Part shown: positions 1 through 5,779 of the stretch, in pieces
Layout of the letters: each line of letters begins with the position of its first letter
How positions within the stretch are numbered: the stretch's first letter is position 1
Source of the DNA: Chloroflexota bacterium
GTDB lineage: Bacteria; Chloroflexota; Limnocylindria; Limnocylindrales; CSP1-4
Direction of reading: 5' to 3'
Assembly (NCBI GenBank): GCA_021786915.1
Contig: JAJYMP010000131.1
Coordinates: forward strand, 1 to 8,023
DNA: 8,023 bases
Position numbers and translations under genes: made by a program
The notes under the pieces: generated by a model
Seen by the model: only the letters and a program-made list of their open reading frames with translations
Databases searched by the model: none
Told to the model about the DNA's origin: nothing

Positions 1-32
1 GCGGCGCGGGCTACGTGCTCAAGGACGGGTGA
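1..32 (+). CDS. OmpR-family response regulator, C-terminal end (partial)
   Basis: Only the last nine codons are inside the window. They read GAGYVLKDG and then TGA at 30-32. This matches the end of the winged-helix DNA-binding domain of OmpR/PhoB-type response regulators, where the final beta-hairpin typically reads R-G-x-G-Y-x-L. The stop overlaps the GTG start of the following histidine kinase in the string GTGA (29-32), so the two genes are almost certainly co-transcribed and translationally coupled as a two-component pair. The receiver domain and most of the effector domain lie upstream and cannot be judged. The call rests on a short motif plus the adjacent kinase. Confidence 0.75.
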   Translation, partial: GAGYVLKDG

Positions 33-1435
33 GCCGCCTGCCGCCGCTGACCATCCGCGCCCGGCTCGCCCTGCTCTACACGGGCCTGCTGGCCGCCGCC
101 CTGGCCGCCTTCGGGGGCGGGGTCTACGTCGTCCTCAGCGGCCAGCTGGAGCAGTCGTTCAACGCGTCGCTCGTCGCGAACGCCGAGCATGGAGCCGCAG
201 CCCTGGCGCAGGACGTGGACGCGCAGGGCAACTTCGCCACCACGGGCCGCCTCGTGGGCCAGCTTGCATCCACCGGCGGACGGGTCATCGTGCTCAGTCG
301 GGACGGCCTGGAGCTGGCCGACTCTGCGCCACCTTCATCGCCGCCGCTGCCGGTCCGGCCCGAGGACATCGCCGCGGCCAACGCCCACGCACACGCCATC
401 CACGAGGTCTCGGACGCCAACGGGGCCCTCCGGATGACCGTCCAGGCGATCACCGGACCCAACGGGTCCATCAGGGGGTACGTCGTCTGGGCTGACAGCA
501 CGAATTCGCTCAGCGCCCTGCTCGCGACCGTGCGCCTGGCCCTGCTGTTCGGCGGCCTCGGCGTGACGGTGCTCGCCCTCGTCGTTGGACTCTTCGTGGC
601 ACGCCGAGCCCTGTCTCCCGTGTCCGATGTCACCGACACGGCGCGCGCCATCGCCCTGTCCGGTGACTTTGCGGCACGCGTCGACCGACATGCGACGAAG
701 GACGAGGTGGGGGAACTCGCCCTGGCGTTCAACGAGATGCTCAGCGCGCTCGAGGCGAGCCACCTCGCGCTCCAGCGGTTTCTCGGGGACGCGTCCCACC
801 AGCTCCGGACTCCCGTGACGACCATCCTCGCCAGCCTCGATCTCGCCAGGCGCGCCGATGTCAGTACGGAGGAGCGTGTCGCAATCCTCGCCGACGCGAG
901 GGACGAGGCCGAGCGGATGGGCCGCCTGATCGCCGACCTCCTGTCCCTGGCTCGCGCCGAGGCCGGCGCCCGCCTGGAGTTCCAGCCGGTCGAGCTCGAC
1001 GCGCTGCTCCTCGAGTGCGTCCGGCGCCAGGGACAGGCCGCACCGCATGTCCGCATGGCGGTAGCTGCGGTCGAGCCGGTGCTCGTGGAGGGCGACAAGG
1101 ATCGACTCCGTGAGCTCTTCGGGATCCTGCTGGACAACGCGGCCCGGTACACCCCGGCCGGGGGGAGCGTGACCGCTCGCCTCGAGGTTCGCGACCTGTC
1201 GGCGGTAGTCACCATCGACGACACGGGCATTGGGCTCGATGGCGAGGACGAGCCGCACCTGTTCGAGCGCCTGTACCGTGGCCGCCACGCCCGGGCTTTG
1301 CGCCCGTCGGGCACAGGGCTGGGCCTCGCCATCGGTCGTTGGATCGCTGGCGCCCACGGCGGGACAATCCGCCTGTCCGGCCGCTCGGCCGGCGGTACGC
1401 GGGCCGAGGTTTCCCTCCCGATCAAGGGCACCTGA
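29..1435 (+). CDS. Membrane sensor histidine kinase (HAMP-HisKA-HATPase)
   Basis: A 468-residue two-component sensor kinase that should autophosphorylate on His and pass phosphate to the regulator encoded just upstream. Visible order: TM1 about 12-36, extracytoplasmic sensor about 37-163, TM2 about 166-191, HAMP about 192-245 with the conserved Pro at 197, and a HisKA helix with H-box FLGDASHQLRTP (phospho-accepting His257). The ATPase domain follows with N-box LLDNAARYTP (Asn370), G1 box DTGIG (398-402), F-box near LFERLYRG, and G2 box GTGLGLA (428-434). All catalytic boxes are intact and the length is normal for the family. The start is GTG at 29, overlapping the regulator stop by 4 bp. The sensor region is not a recognised domain and contains closely spaced histidines (H120, H122, H125). 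Kinases of this layout include metal, envelope and phosphate sensors, and the sequence does not say which signal is read. Confidence 0.95.
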   Translation: MSRLPPLTIRARLALLYTGLLAAALAAFGGGVYVVLSGQLEQSFNASLVANAEHGAAALAQDVDAQGNFATTGRLVGQLASTGGRVIVLSRDGLELADSAPPSSPPLPVRPEDIAAANAHAHAIHEVSDANGALRMTVQAITGPNGSIRGYVVWADSTNSLSALLATVRLALLFGGLGVTVLALVVGLFVARRALSPVSDVTDTARAIALSGDFAARVDRHATKDEVGELALAFNEMLSALEASHLALQRFLGDASHQLRTPVTTILASLDLARRADVSTEERVAILADARDEAERMGRLIADLLSLARAEAGARLEFQPVELDALLLECVRRQGQAAPHVRMAVAAVEPVLVEGDKDRLRELFGILLDNAARYTPAGGSVTARLEVRDLSAVVTIDDTGIGLDGEDEPHLFERLYRGRHARALRPSGTGLGLAIGRWIAGAHGGTIRLSGRSAGGTRAEVSLPIKGT

Positions 1436-1717
1436 GGCTCGAGGACCGCCAAGGTGCCGACCATCGGCGGCTGATCGGCCCGCCCCGCGATCGGCGTCGC
1501 CGCCTGCCGTCTCCCGCTGCGAAGTCGCTCGAGGCACACGGGAAGTCTCAGACCGTCCTCATCGGGCGCTCACCTCGCGGGACCACTGTCGTGCTAAGAA
1601 CCGCGCGCACCTGGGTCGCCGTCGACGCCTGCTGGGGCGTCACCCGCTGGGACGCACGCACCGCCATCGCTTGACCGCAGCCCAATGCGGGCGCCCCGCC
1701 CTACGAGGAGCAATCGA

Positions 1718-1930
1718 ATGATTCACGAGCACCACCTCACCCCCGCCCTCACCTCGACGGATCCCGTCTGCGGCATGCCCGTGGCCCCCGACAGCACGAT
1801 CACGGAGGAGTATCGGGGCGTCGTCTACCGGTTCTGTGACCCGGCCTGTGCAGCCACGTTTCGCGACGAGCCCGGGCGCTGGGTGAAAGACGACAAGACC
1901 GGCGGCTTCGAGCACTCGGACCACCACTGA
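1718..1930 (+). CDS. Small YHS-domain protein, probable metal-binding
   Basis: A 70-residue protein with a single YHS domain: DPVCGMPV near residues 16-23, then a Y-R-F-C-D-P-A-C stretch and a following Phe. This is the Cys-containing signature of YHS domains found alone or at the N-termini of copper and heavy-metal P-type ATPases, where they are thought to bind metal. His-rich ends flank the domain (HEHH near the start, HSDHH at the C-terminus), adding possible ligands. The ATG at 1718 is preferred over upstream in-frame codons because GAGGAG lies 8 bases before it (1705-1710) and the YHS motif follows closely. No signal peptide or membrane segment is seen, so it is probably cytosolic. It sits 67 bp before the Lgt-like gene on the same strand and may share its transcript. 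The domain call is firm. The metal role is inferred from the family. Confidence 0.88.
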   Translation: MIHEHHLTPALTSTDPVCGMPVAPDSTITEEYRGVVYRFCDPACAATFRDEPGRWVKDDKTGGFEHSDHH

Positions 1931-1997
1931 TTGCCGGACACCGTCTGACACAGCGGCCTGGCCGCCACGACCGCCGCTCAGCAGCAAGGGAGCAGCC

Positions 1998-3194
1998 GTG
2001 GGACAGCGATCGCGAGCAAACCGTCAACGAGCGAGAACCGAACGAGCACGCGGCCGCGGGCCGGCCGGAACGACCGTGGAGCGCGCTCGGCCGGCACCCG
2101 AACTGGCGACCGTGCTGCCGCAGCCGGCAAATGAGACCCCGTCAGGCGCCGCCGGGTCCGATGAGCCCGCGGCCCTCGTTGCATCGCATTGGTTTGAGTC
2201 CGGTCCGGCGGGTGGGCCGCCGTACAACGCGCTCGTCAGGGTCACCGGTCGTCGACGAGAGGTGAACGGACGCCCCTCGAGCGCGGACAGCTTCGCGGTG
2301 ACCGAGACCGTGCGCGGGGTCGTTCCCGGGTCCGGCCGTGTCTCCACGACGTCATGGATCTACAACATCAATCCTGGCGAGTGGGACGTCACCGCCGATC
2401 TCGTGGGGCCCGAGCGCGCCCGAGCGGCGACCCCCGACCTCCATCTGCCCCGGGCCTCGTGGTCGTGGCGCTCCAGGTCCCTGCGCCCGATGGCGCCGGC
2501 ACCGATCCGAACCCGGTGGGCGCTCCTTGCCCCGCTCGCCCCCACGCCCGCGGTCGTGCCGGGCAGCTTCTCAGCGCTCGCGGCCATCGCGATCATCACG
2601 GCGGTGCTCTCCCAGCAGCTCTTCCTCGACCACCATGGCCTTGCGCCCGGCCCGGCGACCCTCGCATCGATCCTCGGACTGGTGATCGGCGTCATCGGAG
2701 CCAAGGCCTGGTACATGGCCCTGAAGGGTCCGTCCAGGCAGTCGCTCAAGGAGGGTTGGTCGGTCGACGGCTTCCTCGTCGCCGGGCCACTGGCCGCGGG
2801 GCTGGCGGTGATCCTGCAGGGCATTGCGATCGGCGCGTACCTGGACGCCATCACGCCCGGGATCTTCCTCGCCGTGGCAATCGGACGGGTCGGCTGCTTC
2901 CTGACCGGGTGCTGCGCCGGTCGCCTCACCGCCGGGTGGGGCCTCTGGTCCTCCGACCGCAAGGTTGGCGCGCGGCGAATTCCCACCCAGCTGCTTGAGT
3001 CGGCGGCGGGCGTCATCCTAGCGACCGTGTCCGCCATCCTCGTGCTCGGTGGCGTTGCGCGAGGGTCGGGGGCGACGTTCATCATCGCGGCCGCAGCCTA
3101 CGTTGCGGCTCGTCAGGTCCTGCTTCGACTCCGCGCCGAGGCACGTCCGTTCTCATGGCGGCGCGCCAGTCCCGGCGTCACCGCGAGCGCGTGA
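1998..3194 (+). CDS. Divergent Lgt-like membrane protein with N-terminal soluble domain
   Basis: A 398-residue protein in three parts. Residues 1-60 are basic and low-complexity. Residues about 62-136 look like a compact beta-rich domain ending in YNINPGEWDVTADL. From about 190 to 376 there are several hydrophobic segments. Within these, IGRVGCFLTGCCAGR (295-309) and IPTQLLES (328-335) match the Lgt signatures (GRxGNFxNGxxxGR and HPSQLYEA in typical enzymes). Lgt transfers diacylglyceryl from phosphatidylglycerol to the lipobox Cys of prolipoproteins. Here the catalytically important Asn is replaced by Cys (C300), with a C305-C306 pair nearby, so normal Lgt activity is doubtful. The start is GTG at 1998 with AAGGGA six bases upstream. 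A housekeeping Lgt would be about 260-300 residues without the N-terminal addition, so this looks like a specialised paralogue. Its proximity to the YHS gene suggests a shared role. Function unknown. Confidence 0.7.
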   Translation: MGQRSRANRQRARTERARGRGPAGTTVERARPAPELATVLPQPANETPSGAAGSDEPAALVASHWFESGPAGGPPYNALVRVTGRRREVNGRPSSADSFAVTETVRGVVPGSGRVSTTSWIYNINPGEWDVTADLVGPERARAATPDLHLPRASWSWRSRSLRPMAPAPIRTRWALLAPLAPTPAVVPGSFSALAAIAIITAVLSQQLFLDHHGLAPGPATLASILGLVIGVIGAKAWYMALKGPSRQSLKEGWSVDGFLVAGPLAAGLAVILQGIAIGAYLDAITPGIFLAVAIGRVGCFLTGCCAGRLTAGWGLWSSDRKVGARRIPTQLLESAAGVILATVSAILVLGGVARGSGATFIIAAAAYVAARQVLLRLRAEARPFSWRRASPGVTASA

Positions 3195-3804
3195 CCCCTC
3201 GTGCCGGAGCCAACCCGACGGGCCCTTCTGAGATGTCAGGGTTGACGGCGGCAAGGACCGGGCGAACGTGACTGCGATGACCGGCTGGACCCGTGACGAC
3301 TTCGCCCGGGTCACCGACGCCATCGTGGTGGACGTCCGATCAGCTGGGTCCTGGCGTATCGCCGGGCAGCTCGTCGCAACGCGACGGCGAGCCGCTGAGG
3401 CCCTCCGGGACCACCTCTTAGCCGGGCCTCATCTGGCGCTCAGGAAGGGGCCCGATGCTCTCCGTAGCCACTCCCCCTCCTGTGGCAAGGGAGCACCGGA
3501 TGCCAGACGTTGGATCTTGCGGCCAGCAGGCTGCCCGACCAGCGCCACCGAAGCCCTCCTTCGCGATGTTCGGAGCCCCTCGATTGCTACGGTCGTCGCC
3601 CACCCCCGAGCGACGCCTCGGCGATCCGGCCCCTCCCCGGCCGGTGATCCGGCGAAGCCCGTCACGACGGGCTTCGCCGGACTCATTTGCGGGAGCCTTC
3701 CCGCGTGCCGGGAGCGCGCGGACGCGACGATCCGTGCGGGGCACACGATCGCTCTATCGCCGCGGGATCCCGCACCCCCAACGACCAGCGCCCAGGTGAA
3801 TGCC
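3195..3804. other. 610-bp stretch without a convincing gene
   Basis: Between the Lgt-like gene and the CsoR-like gene I see no protein I can defend. A plus-strand frame is open from GTG 3268 through to 4131, but its first 179 codons show no recognisable motif, have drifting composition and are interrupted in sense by a perfect stem-loop at 3648-3681. The first roughly 45 codons (TGWTRDDFARVTDAIVVDV...) are the most protein-like and could be a remnant. A second, smaller hairpin (GCGGGA, loop GCCT, TCCCGC) lies at 3689-3704. The region probably holds a terminator and the promoter of the CsoR-like gene, though no clear -35/-10 pair is visible. Confidence 0.5.
3648..3681 (+). terminator. Perfect 15-bp stem-loop, possible terminator
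   Basis: The left arm TCCGGCGAAGCCCGT (3648-3662) and right arm ACGGGCTTCGCCGGA (3667-3681) are exact reverse complements around a 4-base loop CACG. Downstream on the plus strand comes CTCATTTGC, only a weak U-run, so it is a non-canonical intrinsic terminator at best. It would end transcription before the CsoR-like gene starts at 3805. It could also be a transcript-stabilising hairpin or one copy of a dispersed palindromic repeat. The palindrome is certain. The role is inferred. Confidence 0.6.
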
Positions 3805-4131
3805 ATGACCCCGTCTCGATCGGCCTCAGATATGGCCGTCCTCGCCCACTCCCTCCGTGTCGCCGGCCAGTCTGCTGCCGTCGCACAGATGATCAGGTCG
3901 GGCGAGCCGTTCGACGCCCTCGTGCAGCAGGTCCTCGCGACGCGAGGTTCTCTGGACTCCCTGCTCGTGCGGCTGGTCGAGCGCGAGCTCGCGACTCCGG
4001 GTACCCCCATCCCCGGCGTCGAACCGCATGTCGAGCGAATCCTTCGAACGGCGTTCGACCGGTCCCACCGGACGTCGAGGTCGGCGCGACGCCGCGTTGC
4101 GGGTCCGGCCGCAGAACCGATGGCGCTGTGA
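3805..4131 (+). CDS. CsoR/FrmR-family (DUF156) regulator lacking metal ligands
   Basis: A 108-residue, mostly helical protein. Aligned without gaps to the CsoR core it keeps L-R-x-x-G-Q (17-22), M-I (29-30), Q-x-x-A-x-R-x-x-L-D (42-51) and a helix ending E-x-x-L (59-62). CsoR family members are small all-helical tetrameric repressors released from DNA by Cu(I), Ni, formaldehyde or sulfur species through a Cys in helix 2 and a His/Cys pair further on. Here those positions are F36, E61 and P65, and the protein has no Cys at all. It therefore cannot sense copper or thiol reagents in the known way. The Arg/Ser-rich tail (about 85-108) may add DNA contacts. The ATG at 3805 is chosen because AGGTGA lies five bases upstream (3794-3799) and the family match begins just after it. 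The same frame is open further upstream but without similarity. Its target genes are not apparent. Confidence 0.72.
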   Translation: MTPSRSASDMAVLAHSLRVAGQSAAVAQMIRSGEPFDALVQQVLATRGSLDSLLVRLVERELATPGTPIPGVEPHVERILRTAFDRSHRTSRSARRRVAGPAAEPMAL

Positions 4132-4189
4132 CCCGATGGCGCCCGCTTCGCGGCATGGTTGACGGTCGATTCGCGTTTCGTCGTCCGGG

Positions 4190-4700
4190 TGTCGGGCGAC
4201 CACTCGATCCTGGGTGAGCCCGCCAACCGTCCCGTCCGCTCGGGCGATCTGCTGAGCGGTCGCCGCGACGGTAGCAACGCCCCAGTGCTCCTCGGCTCCC
4301 CTGCCGAGGTGCGCACGCAGGGGGCCGGCGTACCGGCCGACCTCGCCGAGGATCGCATCCTCCTGACCTCGCACGAGCGTTCCAGCATGGGCGACGCCGT
4401 TCCGGCGCTCGGAGAGCGCGTCCATGAGCTCGACCGGGCCAGGTAGCCGTCCGACCACCTGGGGTAGGCGCTCGAACGCCTCCGTCGGCGTGATCGCCTG
4501 ACGGCGGAGACGAACTCCGGGGTCCGCGCCCGCTCGCCGAGTCGGTGAGGTGGAGCAGGGAGTCGAAGTCGCCGCCCGCGATGAATGCGGAGTTAGTGTG
4601 AGTGAGGAGCCCGCGAGCGAAGCTGGGATGTCGGGCGCCGTCGTCCCCGCCGCGCCGCGAACGGTCTCGCCCAAGCCCAGCGCATCGGTCAGGCAAGCGT
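4190..4700 (-). pseudogene. Frameshifted remnant with HEPN-like RNxxxH motif
   Basis: Two minus-strand frames look like successive pieces of one protein. The upstream piece (about 4640-4530) reads PSFARGLLTHTNSAFIAGGD and continues DFDSLLHLTDSASG. The next frame (about 4527-4290) reads ADPGVRLRRQAITPTEAFER and onward, with LMDALSERRNGVAHAG at about 4428-4381. Removing a single base at about 4528 would join them as ...SASG-ADPGV.... The segment RRNGVAH (R91/N92/H96 of the second frame, N codon 4401-4399, H codon 4389-4387) fits the R-x4-6-H motif of HEPN domains, which act as RNases in toxin-antitoxin and abortive-infection systems. I do not recognise the family. No good start or ribosome binding site is seen (only TTG at 4696), and the downstream end is unclear. 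It is either a decayed gene or a gene broken by a sequencing indel. Confidence 0.4.
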
Positions 4701-4800
4701 CCTATGTCGGCGCTGCGGTGGTCTCGGCTCGTTTGTCACCGCCGTCGGAGCTGGGCTCTCGCCCCGGCGATCGGCATCCAGCCCGGGTGCATCGCGAGCC

Positions 4801-5169
4801 TCACGGGCTCGTCTCCGGCTGCGACAGGGCGAGGTAGAAGGTCGACGCGAGGGCCTGGGTCGCGAAGGCGGCCTCGGACGCGGCCGGGATGGCGATGACG
4901 ACGCTGCCGAGCTTGGGCGCGACGAGGGCGCCGGAGCCGCTGTCGGAGGCGGAGGCTGCCGTGAGGGGCTGGCCGTCCGCGGTCCGCAGGGCGAGGATGA
5001 GGTAGCCTTGGCCCATGACCGCCGTCGCCGGCGCGCTCGCGGAGGGGCCGGCCGAGGTCCCGGTCCTGAGCGCATTCGGGACGGCGATCACGTCGACACG
5101 GGCGCCGGGCGCGAGCGCGGCGCCGACCGCCTGCGACGGGTCCACGGGGAGCGCGAAGGCGACCTGGCC
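4801..5169 (-). pseudogene. CpaB/RcpC-like fragment, 5'-truncated
   Basis: The minus strand encodes GQVAFALPVDPSQAVGAALA, then PGARVDVIAVPN, a variable Ala/Ser-rich stretch, GQGYLILALRTADGQPL, and a tail VVIAIPAASEAAFATQALAS with FYLALSQPETSP before the stop at 4803-4801. This pattern (A-L-P-V-D, G-x-x-L-x-P-G-x-R-V-D-V-I, a later beta-strand, then a short helix that reads like the 'eevaalalA' segment and a strand L-x-L-A-L) matches the RcpC domain of CpaB-type Flp/Tad pilus assembly proteins. The N-terminal membrane anchor and SAF domain expected in a roughly 230-300-residue CpaB are missing. Similarity stops at about 5169, where a plus-strand transposase-like fragment begins. The only in-frame start, GTG at 5145, would give 114 residues and cut into the domain. 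It is best read as a truncated remnant. No other pilus gene is in the window. Confidence 0.55.
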
Positions 5170-5172
5170 GGG

Positions 5173-5429
5173 GGGTCCGCCTGCGGACCAACGTGACCAA
5201 GCGGATGCGCCGGCGCGAGCGCGATCTCTACCTCGTGTTCAAGGTCCTCGAGCGGCTCGAGCACTCCTGGAGGCCGCCGAACGGCGGCATGACGCCGACC
5301 CTGGTGTTCCGGGGCGAGCGCTTCGTCGACGGGTCCTACGTCCCGCGCTTCGAGCCCGCGGAGGGTCCGCCGCCTGACCGACGAGGTCGTGCTGCCAGTC
5401 ATGCGAGAAGGGATTTCCACGCAACCTGA
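5173..5429 (+). pseudogene. Possible transposase C-terminal fragment
   Basis: The plus frame through GTG 5193 encodes LRTNVTKRMRRRERDLYLVF, then KVLERLEHSWRPPNGG, TLVFRGERFVDG and a stop at 5427-5429. The order resembles the C-terminal end of IS256/mutator-type transposases: L-R-T-x-N, a basic R-R-R-E-R stretch, then a helix with L-x-x-V-L...W-R. There is no DDE catalytic core, and the open frame begins exactly where the opposite-strand CpaB-like fragment loses similarity. The sequence after about 5370 becomes low-quality (DRRGRAASHARRDF), suggesting a frame change near the end. I see no terminal inverted repeats. The family assignment comes from memory of motifs and is uncertain. A fragment of some other basic helical protein is possible. 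Confidence 0.35.
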
Positions 5430-5669
5430 CGAGAGCTCGGCTACACGGCCGCCCCCAGGCATGTGCCGCCGAGATCGCGAGAACCCATGCCGAGGGACGC
5501 CGGTGCTCTCAGCCGCAGGACCTCGGACACGTCGAGCAGGAAGGCGACGGCCTGGCCGACTTGGGCCGGCTCCTCGATCGGGTTCGGCGGGCTCGCCCGG
5601 GAAGGACGTCTGCCGGCGCGGGTGCTCGGGCTCGCGTCTGCCGTGTGTGCGGGCGTTGGCCGGCTCGGA

Positions 5670-5690
5670 ATGTAAACGCGTCGTTTACAT
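5670..5690. promoter_or_regulatory. Operator-like palindrome
   Basis: ATGTAAACG (5670-5678) and CGTTTACAT (5682-5690) are perfect 9-base inverted repeats around a 3-base centre. They lie about 90 bp upstream of the pstS start. Such a site fits a dimeric repressor or activator. A further copy of the half-site CGTTTAC is at 5704-5710, 22 bp (about two helical turns) downstream. Confidence 0.6.
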
Positions 5691-5711
5691 GCAGCCAACC
5701 GCACGTTTACC
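5682..5711 (+). promoter_or_regulatory. Pho-box-like triplet of 8-mers
   Basis: Three 8-mers separated by 3-base spacers give an exact 11-bp period: CGTTTACA (5682-5689), AGCCAACC (5693-5700) and CGTTTACC (5704-5711). Tandem direct repeats with an 11-bp period are the known binding layout of PhoB/PhoP-type regulators, such as the cyanobacterial box of TTAACC-like 8-mers. Units one and three agree at 7 of 8 positions. The middle unit is weak, matching mainly at the AACC end. Position upstream of pstS supports phosphate control. This overlaps the right half of the palindrome, so the two readings compete. Confidence 0.45.
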
Positions 5712-5779
5712 CATTAGCCCGAGTCTGGCAGCCGAGCTCTGAGTCGTCCGCGCCTGCTCGGCGCGATAGGAGGAACAAC

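Larger units (their letters stand above)
5430..5779 (+). promoter_or_regulatory. 350-bp leader and promoter region of the pst operon
   Basis: No gene is supported here. A minus-strand frame (5704-5441) has a protein-like patch EEPAQVGQAVAFLLDVSEVL at about 5575-5516, which may be another remnant, but it matches nothing I know. The 3' half holds an AT-richer island at 5670-5715 within otherwise GC-rich DNA, containing the palindrome and Pho-box-like repeats listed separately. A weak -10 candidate (CATTAG, 5712-5717) follows the last repeat. The pstS ribosome binding site AGGAGG is at 5768-5773, six bases before the GTG start. Confidence 0.6.

Noticed and set aside
124..1539. Long minus-strand open frames opposite the histidine kinase
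   Set aside because: They are opposite-strand shadows of a gene with complete kinase motifs. Their translations are Arg/Ser-rich with no domain.
1436..1717. Possible small gene between the kinase and the YHS gene
   Set aside because: Plus frames here run out of the kinase gene in a shifted frame and are Arg/Pro-rich, with no ribosome binding site or motif. TTGACC at 1671 and TGCTAAGAA at 1592 look promoter-like but have no properly spaced partners.
3268..3804. Upstream in-frame extension of the CsoR-like gene giving a 287-residue protein
   Set aside because: No family match, a perfect hairpin inside it, and a good ribosome binding site directly before ATG 3805 where the family similarity starts.
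5561..5779. 73-codon N-terminal extension of PstS
   Set aside because: It would bury the signal peptide and lipobox. The AGGAGG site and GTG at 5780 give a proper lipoprotein start.
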